64,000 nucleotides of DNA from the NCBI RefSeq assembly GCF_009799925.1, contig NZ_WELK01000001.1, positions 620,001 through 684,000 of the forward strand, written 5' to 3'. The notes under the pieces were generated by a model. The model did not search any database, was not told the origin of the DNA, and saw nothing but the letters and a program-made list of their open reading frames with translations. The translations under genes were made by a program, and so were the position numbers. This document shows positions 36,041 to 44,007 of this stretch, piece by piece. Source of the DNA: Pseudomonas sp. R-28-1W-6 (lineage in GTDB: Bacteria; Pseudomonadota; Gammaproteobacteria; Pseudomonadales; Pseudomonadaceae). Position 1 is the stretch's first letter. Each line of letters starts with the position of its first letter.

Positions 36041-36293
36041 GTATGCGCGAGGTGCCCGCCGCCGACCGTTGGTCTGGCGAGCTGGTACGGGCGTGCCGGG
36101 TGCCGCCGGGAAAACCAAGCTTATGGCGTAAATGGCATGCGTTCTGTCGTAAATACCTTGCTATTGGTGGCCTAAAACGCCGGGCACTACTGGCGCAGTG
36201 CCGGATGGCGTGCCATTCTCCCCCCGGTCTGCCGCAGCGCAGAGCTGTTGCGGCGCCTTAGGCGCTGTTCCGGACGGACAGCACGGACACAAA

Positions 36294-36301
36294 AACAACA
36301 A
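36294..36301 (+). promoter_or_regulatory. Candidate Hfq/Crc CA motif in the HU-like gene leader
   Basis: AACAACAA lies just upstream of the ribosome binding site AAAGAGG (36308-36314) of the HU-like gene. It fits AANAANAA, but the leader is A-rich, so chance is possible. Confidence 0.35.
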
Positions 36302-36319
36302 ACCGTCAAAGAGGCATCT

Positions 36320-36592
36320 ATGCGTAAACCCGAACTCGCCGCGGCCATTGCCGAAAAGGCTGACCTGACCAAAGACCAGGCCAATCGTGTACTCAACGCC
36401 GTTCTCGAAGAAATCACCGGCGCGCTGAACCGCAAGGACAGCGTGACCCTGGTTGGTTTCGGCACCTTCCTGCAGCGCCATCGTGGCGCGCGCACCGGGA
36501 AAAACCCGCAAACCGGCCAGCCGGTGAAGATCAAGGCCAGCAACACCGTGGCTTTCAAGCCGGGTAAATCGCTGAAGGACGCCGTCAACTAA
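36320..36592 (+). CDS. HU-family DNA-binding protein
   Basis: 90-residue histone-like protein. The helical N-terminus (LAAAIAEKADLTKDQANRVLNA) and the beta-arm core VTLVGFGTFLQRHRGARTGKNPQTG with the Pro-containing arm tip are standard HU. ATG 36320 follows AAAGAGG at good spacing. It is not one of the hupA/hupB genes I would expect beside lon. It matches the HU-like gene I recall in this position in P. aeruginosa. Its TAA stop runs directly into a 142 bp mobile-like repeat. Confidence 0.93.
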   Translation: MRKPELAAAIAEKADLTKDQANRVLNAVLEEITGALNRKDSVTLVGFGTFLQRHRGARTGKNPQTGQPVKIKASNTVAFKPGKSLKDAVN

Positions 36593-36733
36593 GAACCCGT
36601 CTCGGATTTCTTGATCGTCGGCCATGCTGCGTTGAAATTGGGCTCGGACTGCTCATTTACACCTCGTAAACTCCGCGTCCTCGCCCAATTTCGCCTTGCC
36701 TGGCTCTAGCTCAAAAGATCCTAAACAGGTTCT
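36592..36733. repeat. 142 bp element with terminal inverted repeats (MITE-like)
   Basis: The left end AGAACCCGTCTCGGATTTC and the reverse complement of the right end AGAACCTGTTTAGGATCTT match at most positions over 23 bp. Inside, GAAATTGGGC (36634-36643) pairs with GCCCAATTTC (36683-36692), and TTTAC (36656) with GTAAA (36666), so the whole folds on itself. It has no coding content. It begins with the last base of the HU-like TAA stop. Confidence 0.8.
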
Positions 36734-36871
36734 AGGGCCTCCGGGTCCGGGGTCGCCAGGCTCCGGACCGCTTTCCCGCCGTTTTTCCTGCGCCGTGCCA
36801 GGCGGGATGTAGTCCTTCCCGCAACCCGCTACAATGCGCCGCCGATTTCCCCGACTTCGAGGCTGTGCGCC

Positions 36872-37267
36872 ATGAAATTCCGCTTTCTCCTCTGGATGCT
36901 GGGCCGCCTGATGGCCAAGGCCAGCCGTACCAATCCTGATTTCCAGCAACAGCTGGCGGGCAAGGACATGGTGTTCCAGCTGCATACCCTGGATGGCAAG
37001 GTCTCGCGCCAGTACATCATCAAGGACCAGCGCATCACCAGCCGTGCCGGCAAGGCCGGCGAGCCCGCCTTCGCCATCGGCTTCAAGGATGCGCTGTACG
37101 GCTTCGCCACCCTGAATGCGAAGAACAAGCAGCTGGCCTTCATGCAGGGCATCCAGAACAAGGACATCCAGATCCAGGGCAACCCGGCGCTGGTGATCTG
37201 GTTCCAGGGCCTGTTCAAGTACATCATGCCGAAGAAAAACAAGACCGCCGTCAAGAAAGCGGCCTGA
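36872..37267 (+). CDS. Small SCP2-like lipid-binding domain protein
   Basis: 131 residues with a short amphipathic start (MKFRFLLWMLGRLMAKASR) and a core that resembles the SCP2 sterol-carrier fold, including AFAIGFKDALYGFATL and IQGNPALVIWFQGLFKYI, and a basic tail (PKKNKTAVKKAA). The start fits the ORF beginning. Function unknown; a role in lipid or ubiquinone handling would be a guess. Confidence 0.7.
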   Translation: MKFRFLLWMLGRLMAKASRTNPDFQQQLAGKDMVFQLHTLDGKVSRQYIIKDQRITSRAGKAGEPAFAIGFKDALYGFATLNAKNKQLAFMQGIQNKDIQIQGNPALVIWFQGLFKYIMPKKNKTAVKKAA

Positions 37268-37341
37268 GGCCCGGCCCAGACGCTGGCCTGTGCCGTGGGC
37301 ATTGGCTAGGCTGGGCGCCTTTTCCGCAAGTCGTGGCCACC

Positions 37342-38073
37342 ATGCGTCTGCTGACCTCCCTCTCCTTCCTCCTGCTCCTGGCGAGCCCGCTGCAGGCTGC
37401 GCCGGTCGAACCCACGCTCAAGCGCGCGCTCGAACTGGCCGGCGTGCAGCTGCTCTGCGAGCAGACGCCGGCGCTGCTGCAGCGCGGCCTGCCCGCCGCC
37501 CAGCAGAAGCAGCTGGCCAAGGCCTTCAGCGCCGAGGCGCTGTGCACCGACCTGGCCAAGCGCTTGGCCGGGACGTTGCCCCAGGCGCAACTGGAGGAGG
37601 CGCTGCAGCTGCTCGACAGCCCGCTGGCCAGGCAGTTCAGCGAGGCCGAGCGCACCCTGGGGGCTGATGGCGGCCTGGCCGCCTACCGTGCCCAGCTCGG
37701 CGAACGCCCGCCGCGGGCCGAGCGCCTGCAGCTGGTGCAGCGCCTGGACAAGGCGGCGCACACCACCGAGCTGGCCACCCTGCTGCGCTACGAGGTGGGC
37801 AAGACCCAGGCGCTGCTGACCTTGCGCAGCCGTGGCGAGAACCTCTCGGAGCAGGCCCTGGGCGAACAGACGGCGGCCCAGGTCGCCCCGCTGCGCGCCT
37901 CCAGCGCCAGTGGCGTGGAGGCCTTCATGCTCTACGCCTACCGCCAGTCGCCCAGCGCCCAGCTGGCCGAATACGCCGCGCTGTATGAGCAGGCCGCGGT
38001 GCGTGCCCTGCTCGACGCCAGCGCCCGCGAGCTGCCCAAGGTGTTCGCCGCGCGGCGCGCGCTGTTGAAATAG
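37342..38073 (+). CDS. Secreted protein of unknown function
   Basis: 243 residues. A signal peptide (MRLLTSLSFLLLLASPLQA) is followed by a purely helical protein rich in Ala, Leu and Gln, with two cysteines near residues 38 and 69. No catalytic motif is seen. An in-frame GTG three codons upstream (37333) is possible. It is followed after 17 bp by a bidirectional hairpin, so it appears monocistronic. Confidence 0.8.
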   Translation: MRLLTSLSFLLLLASPLQAAPVEPTLKRALELAGVQLLCEQTPALLQRGLPAAQQKQLAKAFSAEALCTDLAKRLAGTLPQAQLEEALQLLDSPLARQFSEAERTLGADGGLAAYRAQLGERPPRAERLQLVQRLDKAAHTTELATLLRYEVGKTQALLTLRSRGENLSEQALGEQTAAQVAPLRASSASGVEAFMLYAYRQSPSAQLAEYAALYEQAAVRALLDASARELPKVFAARRALLK

Positions 38074-38088
38074 CCGGCGCAGACAGAC

Positions 38089-38115
38089 AAAAGGGGCCGC
38101 GAGGCCCCTTGTTCG
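38089..38115. terminator. Bidirectional terminator
   Basis: AAGGGGCC (38091-38098) pairs with GGCCCCTT (38103-38110) around GCGA, flanked by AA on the left and GTTCGTTATT on the right. It serves the upstream secreted-protein gene and the convergent HDOD gene. Confidence 0.75.
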
Positions 38116-38152
38116 TTATTCAACCCCGCGAATCCCGGAGTGGCGTCGCCGC

Positions 38153-39562
38153 TCAGTGCGGGTGATGGAACTGCGCCGCCAGTTCGCGCAGCGCCACTTC
38201 CGCCTGCAGCACCTTGTTCAGCGCGTCCTCGGCCTTGTCGCGGCTCAGCCCTAAGCGCTCGAACAGCTCATCCGGGATCTCGCCCTGCGGGCCGCTGCCG
38301 ATGCCGCGGTTGCGCAGCAGGCTGACGGCCAGGCAGACCAGGTTCGGGTAGGCGCTGTGCGGGCCGTCGTAGCCTGGGTCGTGCTGGAAGCGCAGGGCGC
38401 TGGCCAGCTCCTCGGGCATGTCCCAGAAACGCATCAGCCAGGCACCGATCTGCTCGCGGCTGATGCCCAGCAGGTGCTGCTCGATGTAGCTCGGCGGCAG
38501 GTGCGGGTTGACCTCCAGATGGCGGCAGATCAGCGAGAAGTGCGGCGGGAAGACATGGGCCAGGACCAGGTAGCCGAAGTTGTGCAGCAGCCCGGCGAGG
38601 TAGGTCAGGCCGGCTTCCGGGCGCTGCGCGCGCGGCATGGCGCGGGTCAGGCCTTCGATCACCGCGGCGCTGTAGATCGCCTGCTGCCAGTAGGGGGTGG
38701 CGTGCTGCGGCTGGTCCTTGGGCAGGGCCAGGGTCTTGCCCAGGGCCAGGCCTAGGGCCAGGTTGATCACCAGGTCGAAGCCCAGCACGCGGACGATGGC
38801 GTCTTCCACCGAGCGGATCTTGCCCGGTGCGGCGTAGTAGGGCGAGGCCGCCCAGCTGACCACCTGGGCGGCCAGCGCCGGGTCGGTCTCGACCACGCCG
38901 GTGATGTCGTCCACCGTGGCATCCGGGTCGACGCGCAGCTTGATGATCTTCTGCGCGGTCTCCGGCAGCGGCGGGATCTCGATGGTCTCTTCCAGGCGCT
39001 GCTGGATGCGCCGGGCGGTGAAGGCCTGCACCGCCTGGGTGATTTCCGCGCGGTCGTCGTCCGGGCGGTCGAGGTTGGGCTTGATCGCCAGCACCGGCTC
39101 GCCGAAGCGCGCGGCGCTGGCCTTGCTCAGCAGCACGCTCTTGTAGGCGTCGCTGGCGATTTCCAGCAGCACGCCGGGTTCGCCGGATTCCACCAGCAGG
39201 CTGTCGGCGCGCAACAGGCGCTCGTCGTACAGGCATGGCGAGCTGGTCAGCGGCGGCAGGCCCGGCAGGGCGCCGAGGCTGTGCTTGGCCAGCATGCGTT
39301 CCAGGCGCTCCGGCTTGACCGCCGCCAGCTTGCGCCCGGTTAGTTCGGCCAGGCGGTTGAGGTCGAGCAGCTGGTCCTGGGGGAACAGCACCAGCAGGGC
39401 GCCGACCGCGTCGTCGAGCAGCACCGCCTGCACCCGGCGCGCGGCCGGCAGGCCGGCATGTTCAAGGCGTACCGTGCAGGCCACGCCGAGTTTGTCCAGC
39501 AGCTGGAGGATCACCGCCGGCGGACGCGGCGCAGAGTCGGGGGCGAGGGCAACTTCGGTCAT
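38153..39562 (-). CDS. HDOD-domain protein with N-terminal YbaK-like domain
   Basis: 469 residues. The N-terminal 150 residues resemble the YbaK/ProX tRNA-editing fold (VILQLLDKLGVACTVR, VQAVLLDDAVGALLVLFP, DRPDDDR further on), but the position where YbaK has its catalytic lysine reads Gln in VQAVLL. The C-terminal part is HDOD, with IPPLPETAQKIIKL, DPALAAQVVSWA and AGLLHNFGYLVLAHVFP. Such proteins usually act in signalling rather than hydrolysis. The start may be ATG 39562 or 39571. Confidence 0.82.
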   Translation of the reverse strand: MTEVALAPDSAPRPPAVILQLLDKLGVACTVRLEHAGLPAARRVQAVLLDDAVGALLVLFPQDQLLDLNRLAELTGRKLAAVKPERLERMLAKHSLGALPGLPPLTSSPCLYDERLLRADSLLVESGEPGVLLEIASDAYKSVLLSKASAARFGEPVLAIKPNLDRPDDDRAEITQAVQAFTARRIQQRLEETIEIPPLPETAQKIIKLRVDPDATVDDITGVVETDPALAAQVVSWAASPYYAAPGKIRSVEDAIVRVLGFDLVINLALGLALGKTLALPKDQPQHATPYWQQAIYSAAVIEGLTRAMPRAQRPEAGLTYLAGLLHNFGYLVLAHVFPPHFSLICRHLEVNPHLPPSYIEQHLLGISREQIGAWLMRFWDMPEELASALRFQHDPGYDGPHSAYPNLVCLAVSLLRNRGIGSGPQGEIPDELFERLGLSRDKAEDALNKVLQAEVALRELAAQFHHPH

Positions 39563-39665
39563 GGGCAACATCCGGCTGGGGAACTACTGGCAGGGAGTAT
39601 AACCAGCCACCCGCGAGCGCGTGGCTGCCGCCGGACAGGTGACCAGCGGTGCGCTGTCGATTGGC

Positions 39666-41741
39666 TCACACTTGGCCATACTGCTGGCCATGCCGCAGCC
39701 AGCGCTCGAGCAGCGGGCTGACGTGCTGCGGCCAGTGCTGCAGCAGGCTCTGCGCGGCGTCGCGCACGGCCGGCAGCAGGTCGGCGTCGCGCATCAGGTC
39801 GGCCACCTTGAACTGCAGCAGGCCGGTCTGGCGGGTGCCGAGCATCTCGCCGGGGCCGCGCAGTTCCAGGTCCTTCTCGGCGATGACGAAGCCGTCGCAG
39901 GTCTCGCGCATGATGCCCAGGCGGGCACGGCCCAGCTGCGACAGCGGCGCGTGGTAGAGCAGCACGCAGTGGCTGGCCGCGCTGCCGCGGCCGACCCGGC
40001 CGCGCAGCTGGTGCAGCTGGGCCAGGCCCAGGCGCTCGGGGTTCTCGATGATCATCAGGCTGGCGTTGGGCACGTCGACGCCGACTTCGATCACCGTGGT
40101 GGCGACCAGCAATTGCAGCTCGCCGCGCTTGAACTCATCCATCACCGCGGCCTTCTCGGCTGGCTTCATGCGCCCGTGGATCAGGCCCACGCGCAGCTCG
40201 CCGAGCGCACTGGACAGCTCCTCGAAGCTGGTCTCGGCGGCCTGGCAGGTGAGTTCCTCGGATTCCTCGATCAGCGTGCATACCCAGTAGGCCTGGCGCC
40301 CTTCACGGCAGGCGCTGCGCACCCGCTCGACCACCTCGAGGCGGCGGCTGTCGGCGATCACCAGGGTGTTTACCGGGGTGCGCCCGGGCGGCAGCTCGTC
40401 GAGGATCGAGGTGTCCAGGTCGGCGTAGGCGCTCATCGCCAGGGTCCGCGGGATCGGCGTGGCGGTCATGATCAGCTGGTGCGGGCACAGGCGGCCGTCG
40501 ATGCCCTTCTGCCGCAGCGCCAGGCGCTGCTGCACGCCGAAGCGGTGCTGCTCGTCGATGACCACTAGCGCGAGTTTTTGAAAGCGCACCTCGTCCTGGA
40601 ACAGCGCGTGGGTGCCGACCACCATCGGCGCACCCGCGGCGATCTGCTCCAGGGCGGCGGCGCGGGCCTTGCCCTTGAGCTTACCGGCCAGCCAGGCGAC
40701 CTCGATGCCCAGCGGCGCCAGCCAGCGCGAGAAGTTGAGGAAGTGCTGCTCGGCGAGGATCTCGGTGGGCGCCATCAGCGCCACCTGGTAGCCGGCTTCC
40801 AGGGCCTGCAGGGCGGCCAGGGCGGCGACCACGGTCTTGCCGGCGCCGACGTCGCCCTGCACCAGGCGCAGCATCGGTTCGTCCTGGCTCAGGTCGTAGG
40901 CGATCTCCGCGCCGACCCGCTGCTGCGCGCCGGTGGGGGCGAAGCCGAGGTTCTGCAGGAACAGCTGCGGCAGGCGCCTGGCCAGCGGCAGGCGCGGTGC
41001 CTGCTGGGCACGCACCTGCTCGCGCAGGCGCTGCAGCGACAGCTGGTGGGTCAGCAGTTCCTCGAAGGCCAGGCGGTGCTGGGCCCAGTGGCGGCCCTCG
41101 GCCAGTTCTTCCAGGTCGGCATCCGGCGGCGGCCGGTGCAGGTAGCGGATCGCCTGGTCCAGCGGGCCGAGGCGGTAGTCGCGGGCCAGCTCGGCCGGCA
41201 GCCAGTCCGGCAGGCTGTGCGGGCCGAGGCGGGCCAGGGCCAGCTGGCTGAGGCTGCGCAGGCGCTGCTGGGTGAGGCCTTCGGTGGTCGGGTAGATCGG
41301 CGTCAGGGTCTGCTCCACCGGCGCCACTTCGTCGGCGCCGAGGGCGCGGTATTCCGGGTGGTAGATCTCCAGGCCGGAGGCGCCGGGGCGCGCCTCGCCG
41401 TAGCAGCGCACATGGGTGCCGCGCTTGAGACCGTCCTTCTGCGCCTGGCTGAAGTGGTAGAAGCGCAGGCTGAGGGTGCCGCTGCCGTCCTGCAGGCGCA
41501 CCAGCAGGCTGCGCCGCTTGCCCATGACGATATCGGCGCCGGCCACCACGCCTTCGATCACCGCGTCCTGGCCGGGGCGCAGGGCGCCGATCGGCACCAC
41601 GCGGGTGCGGTCCTGGTAGCGCAGGGGCAGGTGGAACAGCACGTCCTGCAGGGATTCCAGGCCGACCCTGGCGAGTTTTTCCGCCAGCGCCGCGCCCACT
41701 CCCTTGAGCGCGGTGACCGGTACCTGGGCCAGTTCGGTCAT
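39666..41741 (-). CDS. recG: ATP-dependent DNA helicase RecG
   Basis: 691-residue fork-remodelling helicase that reverses stalled replication forks and branch-migrates Holliday junctions. The wedge (OB) domain lies in the first 200 residues (GVVAGADIVMGKRRSLLVRLQDG). Helicase motifs include Walker A GDVGAGKTVVA, DEQHRFG in motif II, TATPIPRT in motif III, and late motifs QLHQLRGRVGRG. ATG 41741 overlaps the oxyR stop (ATGA), so recG is co-translated with oxyR. Confidence 0.97.
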   Translation of the reverse strand: MTELAQVPVTALKGVGAALAEKLARVGLESLQDVLFHLPLRYQDRTRVVPIGALRPGQDAVIEGVVAGADIVMGKRRSLLVRLQDGSGTLSLRFYHFSQAQKDGLKRGTHVRCYGEARPGASGLEIYHPEYRALGADEVAPVEQTLTPIYPTTEGLTQQRLRSLSQLALARLGPHSLPDWLPAELARDYRLGPLDQAIRYLHRPPPDADLEELAEGRHWAQHRLAFEELLTHQLSLQRLREQVRAQQAPRLPLARRLPQLFLQNLGFAPTGAQQRVGAEIAYDLSQDEPMLRLVQGDVGAGKTVVAALAALQALEAGYQVALMAPTEILAEQHFLNFSRWLAPLGIEVAWLAGKLKGKARAAALEQIAAGAPMVVGTHALFQDEVRFQKLALVVIDEQHRFGVQQRLALRQKGIDGRLCPHQLIMTATPIPRTLAMSAYADLDTSILDELPPGRTPVNTLVIADSRRLEVVERVRSACREGRQAYWVCTLIEESEELTCQAAETSFEELSSALGELRVGLIHGRMKPAEKAAVMDEFKRGELQLLVATTVIEVGVDVPNASLMIIENPERLGLAQLHQLRGRVGRGSAASHCVLLYHAPLSQLGRARLGIMRETCDGFVIAEKDLELRGPGEMLGTRQTGLLQFKVADLMRDADLLPAVRDAAQSLLQHWPQHVSPLLERWLRHGQQYGQV

Positions 41742-42667
41742 GCCGGCAGGGCTTGACCTTGCGGACGCGCGGCCACCGAGCACAGGCGGATCGAGTCGGC
41801 GAGCAGCTCGATGGCCTTCGGCCGCGGGAAGCTGGCGCGCCAGGCGATGGCCACGGTGCGGAAGGGCACCGGCGGGGTCAGCGGACGCACTTCGATCACG
41901 CCGGGGGCGTAGTGGTGGCTGTCCACCGCGGAGAACGGCAGGATCGAGATGCCCAGGCCCGAGGCGACCATGTGGCGGATGGTTTCCAGCGAGCTGGACT
42001 CGATGGTGGTGTGCTTGTTCTCTTCGGTCTTGCGCGTGGCCGGGCAGGCTTCCAGCACCTGGTCGCGGAAGCAGTGGCCCTCGCCGAGCAGCAGCAGGCT
42101 CTTGTCGTTGAGCAGGCTGGCGTCGATGTGTTCCTTGGCGGTCCAGGGGTGGCCGGCCGGCATCAGCACGTAGAACGGCTCGTCGTACAGCGCCTTGGTC
42201 AGCACGTCGGCTTCCTGGAACGGCAGGGCGATGATGATCGCGTCCAGCTCGCCGGTGCGCAGCTTGTCGCGCAGCACGTGGGTGAAGTTTTCCTCGATGT
42301 ACAGCGGCATGTCCGGGGCGACCCGGTGCAGCTGGGGGATCAGGTGGGGGAACAGGTAAGGGCCGACCGTGTAGATGGCGCCGATCTTCAGCGGCGCGGT
42401 CAGCTGGTTCTTGCCGGCCTGGGCCAGCTCGCGGATGCCCTGGGCCTGCTCCAGCACCTTCTGCGCCTGGGTGACGATGCCTTCGCCGACCGGGGTCAGG
42501 CGCACCGCGCTCTTGCTGCGCTCGAAGATCAGCACGCCGAGCTCGTCCTCGAGCTTCTTCACCCCCACCGACAGGGTCGGCTGGCTGACATGGCAGCGCT
42601 CGGCGGCCCGGCCGAAATGCTGTTCCTGGGCGAGGGTGACGATGTAGCGCAGTTCGGTGAGGGTCAT
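41738..42667 (-). CDS. oxyR: Hydrogen-peroxide-sensing LysR-type regulator OxyR
   Basis: 309-residue transcription factor. The N-terminal helix-turn-helix is FGRAAERCHVSQPTLSVGVKKLE. Cys199 and Cys208, in GHCF and EAC, are exactly the redox pair of E. coli OxyR, so disulfide activation by peroxide is expected. ATG 42667 (MTLTELRY) is the family start; a 9-codon extension is available upstream. It has its own promoter and overlaps recG by 4 nt, an arrangement shared with P. aeruginosa. Confidence 0.97.
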   Translation of the reverse strand: MTLTELRYIVTLAQEQHFGRAAERCHVSQPTLSVGVKKLEDELGVLIFERSKSAVRLTPVGEGIVTQAQKVLEQAQGIRELAQAGKNQLTAPLKIGAIYTVGPYLFPHLIPQLHRVAPDMPLYIEENFTHVLRDKLRTGELDAIIIALPFQEADVLTKALYDEPFYVLMPAGHPWTAKEHIDASLLNDKSLLLLGEGHCFRDQVLEACPATRKTEENKHTTIESSSLETIRHMVASGLGISILPFSAVDSHHYAPGVIEVRPLTPPVPFRTVAIAWRASFPRPKAIELLADSIRLCSVAARPQGQALPA

Positions 42668-42693
42668 AGTCTGAATCCATTGAGATGCGCCCA

Positions 42694-42722
42694 AGCATAG
42701 CGGCTGTATTCAATGGAACCAA
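42694..42722 (-). promoter_or_regulatory. Sigma-70 promoter of oxyR-recG
   Basis: On the minus strand TTGGTT (42722-42717), a 17-bp spacer and TATGCT (42699-42694) make a good -35/-10 pair, with transcription starting near 42687, twenty bases before the oxyR ATG. Confidence 0.65.
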
Positions 42723-42760
42723 CTGCTCGCGCTACTCCTGCGGGCAGGAGGGATCGGCCC

Positions 42761-42833
42761 GTAGGGTGGATGACGCTTTTCTCATCCACCCTGGCGCCGC
42801 TCGGTGGATCGATGGAGCGCGATCCACCCTACA
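42761..42833. repeat. GTAGGGTGGAT-family stem-loop repeat
   Basis: GTAGGGTGGATGACG, then CTCATCCACCCT, then GGTGGATCGATGG and the closing GCGATCCACCCTAC. It is an imperfect double hairpin between tonB and oxyR. A third repeat type, sharing only the GTAGGGTG end with the TAGGGTGCGC family. Confidence 0.8.
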
Positions 42834-42852
42834 AGGGAGCGTGCGCAGGTTC

Positions 42853-43581
42853 TTAGCGGCGATCGAGGGAGTAGACGAAGGGCGCGACGATCTCCAGCTG
42901 GCCGTTCTGCAGCATCTCGGGCGGCGGTGGCGGCAACGGCTGGGCGCGGCGGATCATCTCCAGGGTGGCGCGGTCCAGCGAGGCGCTGCCGGAGCGGCCC
43001 GCCAGGGCATAGGAGAGCACCTTGCCGCGGCCGTCGACCACGAAGCGCAGGCGATTGACCCCCTCGAAGCCGCGACGGCGGGCGTCGTCGGGGTAGCGCT
43101 TGTAGCGGCTCAGGTGGCTGAGCAGCTTGCTCTGCCAGCTGAGCTCGGCCTTGCTCGGCGCGCTCACGGTGGCCTGTTGCGGCGCGGCCGGCTTGGCATC
43201 GGCGGCGGCCACCGGCGCCGGCGGGGTGTCCTGCGGCGGGTTGTCGGCTGGCGTGAGCTGCGGCTTGGGCTCCACCGGCTTGGGCGGGCGTGGCTTGGGC
43301 TGGGGTTTCGGCGGGGCGATGGCCAGCTTCGGCTTCGGCGCCTCGACCAGCTTGGGCTGCGGCTCCGGTTCCTGCGGCTGGACCTGCGGCGGTGGCGGCG
43401 GGGCCGGCTTGGGCGCGGCGGCCAGCGGCTCCAGCTCGATCAGCATGGCCGCCGGCGGCACTGCCAGCGGCATGGCCGCCGGGCGCCAGTACAGGGCCCA
43501 GAGGAACAGGCCGAGGTGCAGGGCGAGCACGACGATCAGGCTGACGCCCCACAGCGGCAGCTTGCGCAGGCTGCTGCTCAT
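42853..43581 (-). CDS. tonB: Energy transducer TonB
   Basis: 242-residue periplasm-spanning protein that delivers proton-motive energy from ExbBD to outer-membrane receptors. It has an N-terminal helix (GVSLIVVLALHLGLFLWAL) containing the His typical of TonB, a Pro-Lys-Glu-rich rod (about 55-145, PKPQPKPRPPKPVEPKPQ), and a C-terminal domain with YPDDARRRGFEGVNRLRFVVDGRG. ATG 43581 overlaps the exbD stop (ATGA). This is the exbB-exbD-tonB type of operon. Confidence 0.94.
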   Translation of the reverse strand: MSSSLRKLPLWGVSLIVVLALHLGLFLWALYWRPAAMPLAVPPAAMLIELEPLAAAPKPAPPPPPQVQPQEPEPQPKLVEAPKPKLAIAPPKPQPKPRPPKPVEPKPQLTPADNPPQDTPPAPVAAADAKPAAPQQATVSAPSKAELSWQSKLLSHLSRYKRYPDDARRRGFEGVNRLRFVVDGRGKVLSYALAGRSGSASLDRATLEMIRRAQPLPPPPPEMLQNGQLEIVAPFVYSLDRR

Positions 43582-44003
43582 TGGCCGCCGACCGTTTCCA
43601 GGCCGACCAGGCCGATCTTCAGGTAGCCGGCGCCACGCAGGTTGTCCATCACGGCCATCAGCTCGGCGTAGTCCACGCCCTTGTCGCCACGCACGAAGAT
43701 GGTCTTGTCCTTGTCGGCCTGGGTCAGCCGGTCCAGGGCGCTGCCGAGCTGGGCCGCTGCGACCTGCTGGTTGTCGAGGAACAGGCTGCTGTCCGCCTTG
43801 ATGCTCAGGTAGATCGGCTTGTCCGGGCGCGGCGCCGGTTTGGCCGTGGAGGCCGGTAGGTCGACCTTCACGTCGACGGTGGCCAGCGGCGCGGCGACCA
43901 TGAAGATGATCAGCAGCACCAGCATCACGTCGATAAAGGGGGTGACGTTGATCTCATGGCTTTCCTGGAGATCGTCGCCACCTTCGTTCAGATGCAGGCC
44001 CAT
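43578..44003 (-). CDS. exbD: Biopolymer transport protein ExbD
   Basis: 141 residues with one membrane helix carrying the essential Asp (NVTPFIDVMLVLLIIFMV) and a periplasmic domain ending in VVFVRGD-type strand TIFVRGDKGVDYAELM. It forms the proton channel with ExbB. ATG 44003 (MGLHLNEGGDD) lies 4 bp after the exbB stop. Confidence 0.95.
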   Translation of the reverse strand: MGLHLNEGGDDLQESHEINVTPFIDVMLVLLIIFMVAAPLATVDVKVDLPASTAKPAPRPDKPIYLSIKADSSLFLDNQQVAAAQLGSALDRLTQADKDKTIFVRGDKGVDYAELMAVMDNLRGAGYLKIGLVGLETVGGQ

Positions 44004-44007
44004 GGCT

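Larger units (their letters stand above)
35992..36319. other. Gap between rubredoxin and HU-like gene
   Basis: No gene is visible. It begins with the rubredoxin terminator (36014-36040). A moderately AT-rich stretch near 36115-36175 is a likely promoter zone for the HU-like gene, but no clean -35/-10 pair was found. Near the end lies the leader with an AACAACAA motif. Confidence 0.5.
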
